In this document: piece after piece, positions 1 to 11,410 of the stretch
Layout: every line of letters begins with the position of its first letter
Numbering within the stretch: the first letter of the stretch is position 1
Origin: Dugong dugon
Taxonomy: Eukaryota; Chordata; Mammalia; Sirenia; Dugongidae
Assembly (NCBI GenBank): GCA_030035585.1
Contig: CM057460.1
Location: 133,222,714-133,286,713 of the forward strand
Direction: 5' to 3'
Length of the DNA stretch: 64,000 nucleotides
The notes under the pieces: model-generated
What the model saw: only the letters and a program-made list of their open reading frames with translations
What the model was told of the DNA's origin: nothing
Databases searched by the model: none
Program-made: the position numbers and the translations under genes

Positions 1-183
1 CCTTCAATTTGAGCCTGGAGGAGATGGGAATATACTTCTAAAAGTAGATATTCTAGCATAGGACAAAAATAATGTGCAAATACTGAGCTTCCATAGCCTA
101 TTTCTGTTTATGTGAAACCTACACATCTTAATTGATATAATCACTAAACCATCAGTTATTTTAGTCACCTAATGGTGGAGAAA

Positions 184-386
184 GGAGCCCTGGCAGCACA
201 ACAGTTAAGCACCAGGCTGCTAAAGGGAGGTTGGGATCAAACCCATCCAGTGGCTCCCTGGGAGAAAGACCTGGCAATTTGCTCCAGTAAAGATTTCAGC
301 CAAGAAAACTGTACGGGGCAGATCTACTCCTTCACATGGGGTCACTATGAGTCAAAATTGACTTGACAGTGCCTAACAACAACAAT
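184..386 (+). mobile_element. AfroSINE, near full length
   Basis: tRNA-derived SINE. It opens with GGAGCCCTGGCAGCAC, carries an A-box-like region (cacaacagttaag) and a decayed B-box region (gggatcaaaccc), and ends in the RTE-like tail gggtcactatgagtc followed by CAA repeats. The 64-aa open frame across it is not a gene. No convincing target-site duplication is seen. Confidence 0.9.
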
Positions 387-847
387 GGGAGACAGAGGAG
401 GCATTTATATCTAGAAATTTAAAATTTTTCATAATCACATGTGCATGTATACATTATATTTTACTATGGCATTGCTTTAAAGTATCCTTTTTTTTTTTAA
501 GACTCACAAATGCAACCATATATTTGCATACAATTCATCAAGTCAGCAATTAGTGCTGGCCTCAGCTGGACTCACTCATGCATCTGTAGTCAGAAGCAGG
601 TGGGCATGCTAGACTCTTGAGGCCTATTGTCACTTCTGCCGCATTCAATATAGGTCAAAGAAAATCACAAGGCTAGTATAGATTCAAGGGGCAGGGAAAT
701 AGACTCCACTCTTGATGAGAATATTTATAAACTAATTGGAAATGGGCATGAATGTAAGGAGAGGAATAATCACAGCCATTTTTGCAAAACAGTATACCAC
801 AAATCGTTTTTACAATTAAAATAACACATGCCCATACCAAAAATTTC
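387..847. other. Unassigned sequence
   Basis: AT-rich non-coding DNA with a short T run near 490. I see no repeat family, RNA gene or convincing open frame. The reverse-strand 110-aa frame here runs into the neighbouring SINE and is not a gene. Confidence 0.5.
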
Positions 848-858
848 AAACAGTATAG

Positions 859-1003
859 CCCGTTGTTGCCTGTTACCGTAGAGTTTAACTCATACCTACC
901 CTCTAGAAAAGAGTAGGATTTCCAGGGTGCAGCTAGTGGATTCAAACTGCTGGTCTTTTGGTTAGCAGCCAAGCTATTAACCACTGTGCCACCTGGCCTC
1001 CTC
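859..1003 (-). mobile_element. AfroSINE with target duplication
   Basis: Reverse-oriented AfroSINE, recognisable from the antisense of its head (gccacctggcctcctc side) and its middle (tggattcaaactgctggtc, the B-box region). It is flanked by near-identical 11-bp direct repeats, aaacagtatag at 848-858 and aagcagtatag at 1004-1014, which mark the insertion site. The RTE-like tail is shortened. Confidence 0.9.
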
Positions 1004-1014
1004 AAGCAGTATAG

Positions 1015-1240
1015 ATGATATTAAAAAAAAAAAAAAGATACATGTGCACATTGCCTGTAGTTAAAGTGGGGAAAAGACTCATTTTGTGTTTCAGTATAAA
1101 TATAATACAGAAAAAATGTTTATTTAACCAACTAAAATAGGAAATAGAATAGTGGTAGAACTTTTTATCACTGTATCTCCAAAACTCATAACAATAACAG
1201 TTGTAACTTGCTGACTTATTCAGAAATAAGTTAAAGTTTT
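1015..1240. other. Unassigned sequence beside the ERV-L break
   Basis: A stretch of 14 A's at 1022-1035 is followed by AT-rich DNA that resembles no element I know. It abuts the point where the ERV-L integrase reading stops, so it is either flanking DNA or an unrecognised insertion. Confidence 0.4.
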
Positions 1241-3600
1241 CCTTCTCATCCTCCATCCCTGCCACCATGGCCACTTTGTTCATGAGTCCATTTGGCAATG
1301 ACAGGAGTGGCTAGGGAAAGAGGATGACTGGTTTCCAAAGAAGGTGTCATCCTATCCACTTGATTGTTAAAATCCTCCTCTGCCGAGTTTACCCTTCGGT
1401 GAGCATTCACAGAAGTTGCAAATATCTTCAACTTTTCTGACCCATTCAGGGAGATCTATCCACATACCTCTTCTCCATACCTCCTTGTCTCCAATTTTCC
1501 AATCATGTTCCTTCCAAGTCCCTGACTTCCAGTCAAACCACTGACCACAACCCATGAATCAGTATACAATTGCACACCTGGCCATTGTTCCTTCCAAAGT
1601 GAATAATGAGGTGTGTGGCTCAAAATTCTGCTCATTTAGAGAATTTTCCTTCACCACTGCCTTTCAGGGATGTCCCAGAAAGGGGCTGTAGTGCTATCTC
1701 TGTCCACTTTGGTGTGGTGCCTCCATATCAGGCAGAACCATCTGTAAACCAGGCATGAGTTTTCTTTTCCTCCATCAGTTGATCATAAGGAACTCCCCAT
1801 GAGGCCATAGGTGCAGACTGGGAGATGGAAGGTAATGCAACAGGAGTGGAGACCATGGACATTTGGACCACTTCCTCATGCAACTTACTTGTGCCTTCAG
1901 GTCCTGCTTGGGCCCGATCTCGCATATACCACATCCACTGAATGATGGAGGGCTGCTGTGCACATCCAAATTTATGGCTCTGTGGGTCAGACAACACCCA
2001 GTTCATGAGGGGCAGCTCAAGCCGCATGGTGACTTGGTGGTCCATGGTTAAGCATTCAGTCTCTTCTAAGGCCCAGTAACAAGCCAAAAGCTGTTTCTCA
2101 AAAGGAGACTAGTTATCTGCAGAGGATGGCAGGGCTTTGTTCCAAAACCCTAAGGGTCTGCATTGCGATTCACCAACAGGGGCCTGCCAAAGATTCCAAA
2201 CAGCATCTCTATCTACCACAACACTTCAAGCACCATTGGATCAGCTGGATCATATGGTCCAAGTGGCAGAACCACTTACAGGGCAGCCTGAACCTGTTGC
2301 AGAGCCTTCTCATGGTCTGGGCTCCACTAGAAACTAGCAGCTTTTTGAGTCACTTGATAAATAGGCTGGAGTAACACACCCAAATGAGGGATATGTTGCC
2401 TCCAAAATCCAAAGAGGCCCATTAGGCACTGTGCCTCCTTTTTAGTTGTGGTAGGGGCTAGATGCATAACTTATCTTTCACTTTAGAAGGAACAGCTCTA
2501 CATGCTCCACATCACTGGACCCCTAGAAATTTCACTGAGGTGAAAGGCAGCTGAATTTTTGTGGAATTAATTTCCCAACCTCTAGCATGCGAATGTTTTA
2601 CCAATAAGTCCAGAGTCACTGACACTTCTTCCTTACTAGGTGCAATCAGCACAATGTCATCAATGTAATGGACCAGTGTGACATCTTGTGGAAGGGAAAG
2701 GTAATCAAGGTCCCTGCAGAATAAATTATGATACAGTCCTGGAGAGTTGATATATCTTGAGGTAGGACACTAAAGGTGTATTGCTGGCCTTGCCAGCTGA
2801 AGGCAAACTGTTTCTGGTGGTTCATCAAAACAGATATGGAGAAAAATCCATTAGCCAGATCAACAGCTGCATACCAGGTACCAGGAGATGTATTAATTTG
2901 CTCAAGCAATGAAACTATGTCTTGAACAGCTGCTGCAACTGGAGTCACCACCTAGTTAAGTTTTCAATAATCCACTCTCATTCTCCAGACTCATCTGTTT
3001 TTCGCACAGGCCAAATAGACGAGTTGAATAGGGATGTGGTGGGAATTACCACCTCTGAATCCTTCAAGTCCTTGATGGTTGCAGTAATCTCTGCAATCCC
3101 TCCAGGAATGTGGTATTGTTTTTGGTTTACTATTTTCCTAGATAGAGGCAGTTCTAATGGCTTCCACTTGGCTTTTCCTACCATAATAGCCCTTATTACA
3201 CTTGTCAAGAATCCAATGTGGAGGTTCTCCCAGTTGCTGAGTATAGCTATTCCAATTATGCATTCTGGAACTGGTGAAATCACTACATGATGGGCTTGGG
3301 GACCCACTGGACCTACTGTGAGATGGACATGAACTAAGACTCCATTAATAACCTGACCTCCATATGTCCCTACCATGACTCGTGGGCCCTGGTGATGTTT
3401 TGGGTCTCCTGGAATTTGTGTTGGTTCAGAGCCAGTATCCAGTAATCCCCCAAAAGTCTGATTATTTCATTTTCCCCAAAAGTCACTCTCGTAAATGGCT
3501 GTAGATCTCTTTGCGGAAGGCTGGGAGAAAGATTAACAGTGTAAGTTTTTGGCAGTGTAGTGGGGTCCTTACTCCAGGGGACCCAGCCTCCCCATCATTC
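1241..3600 (-). pseudogene. pol: ERV-L pro-pol remnant
   Basis: Decayed polyprotein reading across several frames. In order on the reverse strand: a retroviral aspartic-protease D-T-G at 3431-3439; the protease-RT junction and fingers of RT (about 2978-3376); the RT palm with a DLAN-type first catalytic block (about 2850); the YIDD catalytic box at 2656-2667; thumb and connection; an RNase H entry with the TDGS motif near 1730-1742; and the integrase N-terminus with a His-rich zinc-binding segment ending GHGGRDGG near 1246. This order and these motifs are those of class III (ERV-L) pol. Frame shifts fall between nearly every domain, and the integrase catalytic core is absent, so no functional product is expected. 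Forward-strand frames here (for example 2922-3290) are antisense shadows. Confidence 0.87.
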
Positions 3601-4526
3601 AAGGAGTTATGTGTCTGTAAACTCGCTCAAGTCTGGGAATTGACTGAGGAGCTGTGACTTTCTATTCTGGCAATTTGAGTTAGATTGTTGTTTCTTTGAT
3701 CTAGAATTCTTCCATTTGTGCAGATCAAGTAAATATTTAGTATATTTCCTATCTATTTCACTTCTAGGGATACCATGATTAAATAGCCAATGCCATAAGT
3801 TCATACAAATCAGGCTATTCTGATTACTGCTTTGACTTCATTGTCCATCATGGTAATCATCCCTACCTTCTCTGTCAGTTGAGTGCTGCCACTTGGCCCC
3901 TACCACCATGGAGTCCAATCAATCCCATTGTAGTTAAGTGTATTAATTTATTTAGGGAAGTTCCCACTGTTAAATCTGACTTTCATAAAATAGCAATCAC
4001 AGCAGTCTTTAAGGACGCTGGGACTCTCATTACAGATTTGTTCCCCATCGTTGTGGTAAAACGTGTGTTTTCTGGGCACTACATGTATGGGTCTGTGGAT
4101 CTAACCTGATAAATCCACTCTATCATGTCAATTTCCCTGAGCCTTTGAATACTTTCTTCTATAGTACACCAAGGCGGGTCTGGTACTTCAACTTGATCTA
4201 TTGTAGGCCACTGCATAATCCATGCTTCAGTGACCCAACCAAATAAACTATTAGATCCTTTCCTAACCTCTCAAGCTGAAATATTAAATGAAGTATCTGT
4301 ACTTAGTGGGCCCATATCAATAAACTAAGACTGGTCCATCTTTATGTTCCTTGCACCATTATCCCACACCCTTAATAGCCATTACCACACATATTTCCCA
4401 GGTTTCTGTCTGTACATATTAGAAAACTCAAGCAGTTATTTTGGAGTGTAACATACCTCCTCCTGGGTCACAGTTTGTACTTCACCTTTCGGGGCTCCCT
4501 GGAACTTAAGTCTAGTTATAGGTCTA

Positions 4527-4696
4527 AACCAAAAAAACCCACTGCCATTGAATCAATTCTGACTTATACTGACCCCATAGGGTTTCCAAGCCTGAAAATC
4601 TTTACTGAAGCAGACTGCCACATCTTTCTTTCACAGAGCCACTGGTGGTTTCAAACCTTTTGGTTAGCAATCAATTGCTTTACCCACAGTGTCACC
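4527..4696 (-). mobile_element. AfroSINE inside ERV-L gag
   Basis: Reverse AfroSINE with A-rich tail at its left edge (aaaaaaaccc). Flanked by perfect 9-bp repeats ataggtcta at 4518-4526 and 4697-4705. It was therefore inserted after the provirus. Confidence 0.93.
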
Positions 4697-4978
4697 ATAG
4701 GTCTAGAAGCCAAAATGTGTGGTGGGGATGTATTTTGAGAACATTCAGCATTGTCTTGTAAGGTTTCTGCCTAAGGCAATGACTCAGGGAATGACCTCAG
4801 ACAAAGTTCTTCAGAAAAAGCTGGGTTAATCACATCAGATGGGGGTACTGGGGTGGGTGACTTAGCAGAAAAAGATGGAGTAATATCTTCAGAGGAGAGT
4901 GACAATGCTGGTTCTGTTGGCAGGAGTGATTCAAAGGAATTTAGGGGCTCAGTGTCCCCAGCTTCCTAATTATCTGCC

Positions 4979-5496
4979 TGTCTTAGTTATCTAGTGCTGC
5001 TATAACAGAAATACCACACATGATGGCTTTAACAAAGAGAAATTTATTCTCACAGTCTAGGAGGCTAGAAGTCTGTATTCAGGGTGCCAGCTCCAGAGGA
5101 AGGCTCTCTCTCTCTGTCGGCTTTGGGAGAATTTCCTTGTCATCAATCTTCCCCTGATTTAGGAAATTTCAGTCCAGGAACCTCAGATCAAAAGGACACA
5201 CTCTGCTCCTGGCATGCTTTCTTGGTAGTATGAGGTCCCCCTGTCTCTCTGCTCACTTCTCTCTTTTATGTCTCAAAAGAGATTGACTTAAGATACAACC
5301 TAATCTTAAAGATTGAGTACTGCCTCATTAAAATAACTGCCGCTAATCCTACCTCATAAACATCATAGAGACAGGATTTACAACACACAAGAAAATCACA
5401 TTAGATGACAAAATGGTGGACAGTCACACAATACTGGGAATTATGACCTAGCCAAGTTGATAGACGTTTTGGGGGGACATAATTCAACCCATGACA
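4979..5496 (-). mobile_element. Solo MaLR-type (MLT1-like) LTR in ERV-L gag
   Basis: Starts TGTCTTAG and ends CCATGACA when read on +, so the LTR runs TG...CA on the reverse strand. It carries the reverse complement of a polyadenylation signal near its left end and of a TATA-like box near 5260-5280. Closely related copies lie at 31427-31905 and as the LTR pair at 39133-39608 and 40541-41021. Flanks ctgcc (4974-4978) and ctgct (5497-5501) form a 5-bp target duplication with one change. A solo LTR implies recombination between the two LTRs of a former element. Confidence 0.85.
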
Positions 5497-6092
5497 CTGC
5501 TCAGATATCCCCATCTCAAGTTTCAGGATCCCATTTCTTCCTAATCAGTGCCTTCACTTTAACGTGAGACACCACTCAAAGTTGGGAATTGAGTTGGCAT
5601 TGTAATTCAACCACTGTTTTTTTTTACAAAATTACAATAAGACTCTGGATTTGGTTTTTGGCAATATCAGCTCTATTACTACAAGAAATAAGGCTTTCTT
5701 TCAGGGCACAAGTGGAAACTTTGAGGTTGTTTATGTGGTGGTTTAGCTTTGACTTTGAAGCCCTGAGCTTATCTCTTTCTTTCCAATTTCTGAGTTTCAT
5801 CTCATGTCTTTCCAGTTTGTCTAGTGAAAGTAGGACCAACCAAACAGCTTCCTTATACTTCTCATCATGACAAAATTGTAGAAAGTCATCAAACATGCGA
5901 TCAACCAGGGCCTCGCATCTCACAATACCTGATCTATTGTGGTGATAGGTCGTGTATCTCTATTGCCACCTCATGCCATGAATTAGCAGTGCCCTCTTCA
6001 CTGCTGGAAGCAGAGTCATCAACATCTTTAAAACTAACTGGACTTGAGAACCAATTTAGAAAACTCATCCTTACAATTTTGTTTCTCTAGAA

Positions 6093-6107
6093 CCACTCTT
6101 GGTATCA
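6093..6107 (-). promoter_or_regulatory. ERV-L primer-binding site (tRNA-Leu type)
   Basis: Directly next to the inner edge of the 5' LTR, the reverse strand reads tgataccaagagtgg. This resembles the 18-nt 3' end of leucine tRNA used as primer by ERV-L and MaLR elements. It is shifted only about 2 bases from the LTR edge, which fixes the LTR-internal boundary. Confidence 0.65.
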
Positions 6108-6159
6108 AATGTCTTAGTCTGGGTTCTCTAGAGAAGCAAAATCAGTGAAGCATTTCTAT

Positions 6160-6225
6160 ATGTATGTGTGTGTGTGTGTGTGTGTGTATGTATATATATA
6201 TATATGTATGTATGTATATATATAC
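6160..6225. repeat. TG/TA microsatellite in the ERV-L LTR
   Basis: Alternating (tg)n, then (ta)n with tatg steps. The same position in the other LTR copies is also simple-sequence, so it grew from the LTR's own CT/TA run. Confidence 0.9.
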
Positions 6226-6377
6226 ACCCGTTGCTGTCAAGTCACTTCCAACTCATAGCAACCCTATAGGACAGAGTAGATATGTCCCATAGGGTTTCCA
6301 AGAAGCAGCTGGTGGATTTGAACTGCTGATCTTTTGGTTAGCAGTCAAGCTCTTAAACATTGTGCCACCAGGGCTCC
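6226..6377 (-). mobile_element. AfroSINE inside the ERV-L LTR microsatellite
   Basis: Reverse AfroSINE from acccgttgctgtcaagtc to accagggctcc. Both edges are TATATA repeats, so the target duplication cannot be told apart from the microsatellite. Confidence 0.9.
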
Positions 6378-6408
<31 letters not shown>

Positions 6409-6892
6409 TTTATATCAAGGAAATGGCACACATGGTTATAGAGGCTGCAAATCCCAAGTCCATGTATCAGGCTCATGTAGATGCAGGAGTTGGTGAGCCC
6501 GAAATCAACAGGTCAGACAACAGGCCTCTGGCTCACAGGCTGTGGAGGCCGACAAATCCCAAGATTGGCAGGTAAGCTGCTAGCTCAAGTCCCAAGAACC
6601 AGAGGTCAGGTGAACAGGAGCAAGCTGCAGGATCCAAAGTGAGCAAAAGCCCAGGAGCCTTGCCAGAAAGTCTATCTATATTGGATACAGGCCACACCCC
6701 CAAGGAAACTCCCTTTAAAATGATTGGCTACTCATAGCAGATCCCATCATGGAGGTGTTCACATTATATCAGGTTTCATCATGGAGGTGATTACATCACA
6801 ATACAAATGACAAACTGTATCATAACTGCAAAACCGCTGAGAATTATGGCCCAGAGAAGTTGACACACAACCTTAACAATCACAGCAAGGTT

Positions 6893-7200
6893 CTCCCTTG
6901 AGTGTATATATCTGGAATTGCTGTTTTGTAGGATATGTTCATCTTTAACTTCACAAAACTACCAACAATTTTCCAGAGACACCTAATTAATTCACACACC
7001 CATCAGCAGAACATTAGATTTTCTTTCCTCACAGCCTTATTAACAATTAATAGTATTAAACTTTCTAAATTTTGCAAAATTGAAAATCGAATGAACCAAT
7101 CTTTATAGTTTTATTAGACATATTGGCTTTCTTTTATGTGATATTTATATTTCTAGATCATTTCATATATGAAATATGCAACTCATTTCTTTCTTGTGTT
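6893..7200 (-). mobile_element. Old L1 (L1M-like) fragment
   Basis: Text such as tggaattgctgttttgtagg, ttttccagagacac and cacacacccatcagca matches the antisense of L1 ORF2 C-terminus and 3' region, strongly decayed. Boundaries are approximate. Confidence 0.5.
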
Positions 7201-8235
7201 CACTCAGAGAGTGTGATGGTATAGAATTTGAAATCTTTTATTTAATCTTTCTATAGAACAAAAAATGATCTTTGTAATTATAGTTTTCAAGCTGGCGTAG
7301 CCTTTAAGAAAATTATGATATATCTTCAATCAAGCACTCCATTTGTCAGAATTTTATAAAGTTATAGTTAATAAAATAGGTAGATATCTTACCCAAAGGC
7401 AGATAATTTGGTCCTATTATTAAATGAAAGGTAAAGAAGAATGTCTAATCTAAATCTAAAAACTCACTTCTGCTTTGTCCAAAGGTGAATTTTCTAACTC
7501 ATATCTTACTTATAGGCAATTTTCATATATTATTTAAGAGTAGGAACTAGACATTGTACCTTATTTCCCCATCCACTCATCCTAGTACCTTCTCGTCTCT
7601 CATCTTCCTACCTAACAATAGAGTCCAAAGAAGCATAGCATCCACATGAGGCAGAAAATGATTGAATAATCATGTGAGGTCATGCTGACACAGGAATTAG
7701 AATTGGAGAACTTCCCCTCACAGTAAATAAGTTTCATATTTTTGCATTGCTACCTCATTCAATTTTCAAAGAGGGAATCACAATTTCTGTAGCAATAATC
7801 CATTTTGAAATACAGTAACAAAAGCCTACAATATGAAATATAAATCATGGTGGAATCATTCTATGAGATTGGTTTAAAATGAACCTCTTGTTGCTACCAC
7901 ATGCTGCTAGATGTACTGTGTGCAATTCTAATGAAATGCCACAGAAGAAAGTGTATATTTCCACACTAATATTTTAAACTTTTATTTACAAAAACTATTG
8001 AAATCATGTCCTGATAACTTTGAGTACTCAAAAAAATATGTTAGAAAACATTTTACTGATCCTCTGTTAAGACTTGTCTAAGCTGGTGGGAAGGTGTGTG
8101 GTGAGATAGTAGAGAGCATCAGGTAGAAATTAAGAGGTGTATCAAGCTGGAATCGGCAAGTAAGATGACAGGAAGACTGGTGGTTTTTGACTTAAGTATT
8201 CTGCTTATGGCTCAGCTTTAAGGGTCTTACGTTCT
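7201..8235. other. Unassigned sequence
   Basis: AT-rich DNA with no open frame of note and no repeat I can name. It could hold a very old repeat or unique sequence. Confidence 0.5.
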
Positions 8236-8650
8236 GTAGCTAGACACCAAAAAGAATTGTTGACAGATACTAAGTGTAAAATGTGGAAGGGAAAAACAGG
8301 CTCTGCATGGCTGAATATGGCTGCCTTCATGCTTTCCATTAGTTCACTGCTGTTTCTATTAGTTCACTGTTGTTTTCCAAGCCCCTGTTATGTGACCTCG
8401 CTGAGGCAGTCTTATGTAACCCTCTGGCATGGAGCCACCTTTGTTCTTGACCACTACAAAACCTCACCACCCCCTACTGCTGGGTGCGGAGATCTGCCTT
8501 GGTCCTTCAGCCACCAGAAACTACTGCCTCAATATGAAAATCTCCCTAATAAAGACTCCTTCACTGACACACTGGAATTGCCCACCTCTTTCTTTAGTCT
8601 CTCAGCACTCTCTTATTTTGGAGGCAAATTTCAAGTTACTGGCCCATACC
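8236..8650 (+). mobile_element. Possible class I ERV solo LTR
   Basis: A block of different, more GC-rich composition ending in a pattern usual for gammaretrovirus-like LTRs: an AATAAA signal at about 8549 followed by a C/T-rich stretch (cacctctttctttagtctc) and then ttggaggcaaatttc. The edges and any target duplication are unclear. The 136-aa forward frame (8257-8667) shows no domain and I do not call it a gene. Confidence 0.35.
8338..8377. repeat. 20-bp tandem duplication
   Basis: attagttcactgctgtttct is followed at once by a near-copy (attagttcactgttgttttc), giving two head-to-tail units inside the LTR-like block. Confidence 0.9.
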
Positions 8651-8659
8651 TGGACAAAC

Positions 8660-9454
8660 GTGAATGATTAATGTAAGATTTTCTTTGGAATTAAAATATA
8701 CCTTTTGTTGTCTCAATATCTGGGCTTATCAGATAATTGAATGTATCCTAGATATAAATCCCTGAGGTAAAGATCAAACCTGGGAGGAAGTTTTAATTAA
8801 ACCAGTCAATAAAATAACAAGTTTGAAACAGTATTCCATATATGTCCATATTTAGATGGTCAATAAATTTATTGAAGGCTTAAAATGATTCTTATTTTGG
8901 TCTATATATTATTGGCGCTTTATCTTATTGACCAAATGTTATAAAAATCAAGATTTTATTACTTGCTAGTTATATAGCCTATCACAAATATATGAAAAAA
9001 TTGAGGTTTTTTTATAATCTATAAAAGTGCATATGTTTCAAGAGTGGAAGCAGCATTTACACCTTGCAAATTTAGACAGGTTTATATAGCAGAAAGCCAT
9101 TCCAAGAGTGGAATGATTTCATGCTGAGAAGCCACATCAGAAAAATTGACACTAATGAAGAAACATAAACTCCATTCAAAGTCACTTGGTCTTTATTAAA
9201 GTGAACATGAGAACAGTACTATTCAATACAGTGAACCGGCCACCCTGGATTCATGTCCTGGTCCCAAGAGGTGGAGCCTACATTAACAGATGAAGGTAGT
9301 GGAAGAATATAACATTGAGAGTTTCAATTTAAAATGAAATTGCCATGTGAACTTGCAATCCAAGAAGGGATAGCCAGTATTTGTCCTCATTGAATGATAC
9401 AGGATATCATGAAATGGAGACAAAGCTGACATGGGTAAACAGATGTAGTATGTA
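8660..9454. other. Unassigned sequence
   Basis: AT-rich with no convincing frame. The right end may belong to the L1 3' region that becomes recognisable at about 9455. Confidence 0.45.
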
Positions 9455-9840
9455 AGTCCAATGGAATATCACTCTGCCATTAAGAGAAATGAAGTTCTGA
9501 AACATGGAAGAATCTCGAAAACATCATGCTGAGTAAAAAAAAATCAGTTACAAAAAGACAAATAATGTATGATCCCATTTACAAGAAATGTCTAGAATAG
9601 GCAAATGTATGGAGACCAAAGTTTATCAGTGGTTACCAGGAACGGGAGCGAGGGGGAAAGAGGAAGTCATTGTTTAGGGGCACTAAACCTCTGTTAAGGG
9701 TTATGGAAAAATTTGGAAATGAAAAGTGGCAATGGTTGCACAACTTAATGAACATAATTAATGTCACGTAATTAATGTCACTGAATTATACATGCAAAAA
9801 ATGCTGGAATGGCAAATATTTTGTTTATATACCTATACAC
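9455..9840 (+). mobile_element. Old L1 3' end fragment
   Basis: Reads in the order of an L1M 3' region: atggaatatcactctgcc, the catgctgagt block, gatcccatttac, tggttaccagg, gcaatggttgcac, then cactgaattatacatg. It ends at an AT-rich tail that has grown into a TA microsatellite (to about 9890). Confidence 0.7.
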
Positions 9841-9890
9841 ATTAAATATATATATATAAACAAATTAAATATATACATATACATGTATAA

Positions 9891-10330
9891 AGACTGCAGG
9901 GGTCTGGGCATTGAACAAAGACAACACACTGGGATGACAACAGAGGAGCCAAGGGCCACCATGGGCAAGGATGAAGAGGAAGTATCAGATATCACATATC
10001 TACAACTAGGAAAATGAGTTTGTGAGCAAATGTGAAACTCACATAGGGTACTTCCTGAGCTAATTCATAGGAATGTTAGGGGTGAATTCCTACAATTCTA
10101 CAGGTTGGGCTCTATCTGATAAATATGGTTTTGTTATTACTAATAAGAGGTTTTTTGGTTTTATTTTTTTTACATTCTAAGACTGAAATGGCCTGGAGAA
10201 ATACAAGTTTTTTATTTTAGTAAGAAGCAGTCTGCAGCTGTAGATTTTGTTAAATATATCCACCTTAATGTGATTTTATTGTGTGCCACTAATACGATCT
10301 TTTAAGTTCTCAAAATCTATTAAAGTATTT
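9891..10330. other. Unassigned sequence
   Basis: A moderately GC-rich part (9895-10010) followed by AT-rich DNA. The 80-aa frame 9775-10017 starts in the L1 tail and is not a gene. Confidence 0.45.
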
Positions 10331-10339
10331 AGGATCAAC

Positions 10340-10494
10340 TTTTTTTTATTAAAATATTTTATTGTGCTTTTGGTGAAAGTTTACACAGCAAATTAGGTTT
10401 CCATTTAACAATATCTACACAATTTGTTCAGTGACATTGGTTACATTTTTCGGTGTGTCAGTTTTCTCATTATTTCTATTCTGGTTGTTCTTTT
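10340..10494 (-). mobile_element. 5'-truncated L1 (3' end only)
   Basis: Antisense of the terminal L1 3' UTR (ttggtgaaagtttacac, also seen at 16265). Flanked by 9-bp repeats aggatcaac (10331-10339) and aggagcaac (10495-10503). Only about 155 bp were copied. Confidence 0.85.
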
Positions 10495-10503
10495 AGGAGC
10501 AAC

Positions 10504-11284
10504 TTTTTATTTATCAGTTCTAAATTGAAAATTTTATTAAGAGTAAAGATAAACTTAAGTGTAATGAAGAAGTTTCCGTTACTTAATACCAAAAACAAAC
10601 AAATAAAAACTAAAAAACATGATTTTTAAAAGTTGAATCCATTTGAATTAGTTCAGTATTTCTGAAATAAAATTGAGTCATATATATCTAAATAAGAATG
10701 CACTTGCTAGCTAATTTCTAAGTATTCTTAGGATATATTTCAAAAAATGATAACTAAGCTGATGTTAATGGAACCATTGTGAAATAATAACAAAATAAGT
10801 AAAATGCATCATAACAGAATAATTAAACACATGTCTCCATGGTGAACATCAATTTCATGGGATATGGTGTAAACAATTTATAAATAGGGAAACTGGGGAG
10901 CTATTTGGGAAAGTGTATAAAAATAATAATGTGTGAAAAGTACACAGTACGACCGTATGTGCAGTGTGATTGAATTGATTTAAAAATTAGAAGTGATAGA
11001 TAAGGTTGAGGAAATTTGATTCTCGTATTTTATGAAAAATATTGAAGTAATATTTTAAGTCCCTTTTCAGTATCATAGGTTCAAGTATCATTGCAGAATA
11101 TTTTTGTGTAAACCCCAAATTTCTTTATTTTAATTTTCATTTAAGAAAAAATGCACAATTCCATGGCATTTGCTTACACAGGTGGGAGATATTGAAATCT
11201 TGAGATGGAAGCAATAGGTCAAGAGCCTTCTATGGGGCTTTACTTTCTGAGCATATGATAATTGTAGAAAATTAAGTCAGTAAC
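10504..11284. other. Unassigned sequence
   Basis: AT-rich, no repeat or frame that I can support. Confidence 0.5.
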
Positions 11285-11410
11285 ATTTTCTTTATTTTTA
11301 TCACATACCTACTACTTTGAGTCAAGCACTGTGCTGGTCATATAACAACATGGGAAGAGAGAAAAATGAAGACACTCCAGGCACTTGATGTTTTGTGAGC
11401 TAAGGTAAAT
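11285..11410 (+). mobile_element. L2-like fragment
   Basis: Contains the cacatacctactactttgagtc / aagcactgtgctgg pattern typical of the L2 3' part, followed by a weak match. Old and decayed. Confidence 0.35.

Larger units (their letters stand above)
3601..6090 (-). pseudogene. gag: ERV-L gag remnant, split by two insertions
   Basis: Gag-derived reading in pieces. The N-terminal part (5624-5923, 99 aa open) is rich in Lys, Glu and Leu with a coiled-coil look (KLRNWKERDKL). A middle part near 4100-4210 reads through a Trp-Pro-rich conserved block, and the C-terminal part (3607-3804, 65 aa open) runs into the start of the protease region. An AfroSINE and a 518-bp solo LTR interrupt it, and stops separate the fragments. 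ERV-L Gag forms the particle core in active relatives; nothing here could encode a complete Gag. Confidence 0.8.
1241..6884 (-). mobile_element. ERV-L (class III) provirus, 3'-truncated
   Basis: An old endogenous retrovirus in reverse orientation. Order on its own strand: 5' LTR (6110-6884), primer-binding site, gag, protease, reverse transcriptase, RNase H and the zinc-binding start of integrase, where it stops near 1241. No envelope frame is visible, as is usual for ERV-L. The rest of integrase and the 3' LTR are missing. The body has been entered by an AfroSINE (4527-4696) and a solo MaLR-type LTR (4979-5496), and the 5' LTR by another AfroSINE (6226-6377). The coding parts are broken by many frame changes and stops, so it is defective. 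Confidence 0.88.
6110..6884 (-). mobile_element. 5' LTR of the ERV-L provirus
   Basis: On + it starts TGTCTTAGTCTGGGTTCTCTAG and ends ACCTTAACAATCACA, the antisense of a TG...CA ERV-L LTR. The same family occurs as solo LTRs at 18485-18980, 20979-21585 and, more diverged, 61907-62772. It holds a TG/TA microsatellite at 6160-6225 and (GA)n near 6393-6408, with an AfroSINE inserted between them. Confidence 0.85.

Noticed and set aside
2922-3290. 122-aa forward frame
   Set aside because: Antisense of the ERV-L protease/RT coding strand, which is conserved on the opposite strand.
6160-6412. Possible CRISPR-like or satellite array
   Set aside because: Only di-nucleotide microsatellites with a SINE insertion; no spaced repeats.
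8257-8667. 136-aa forward frame with a hydrophobic segment resembling a signal peptide
   Set aside because: It spans an LTR-like block and its polyadenylation signal; no family resemblance or exon structure.
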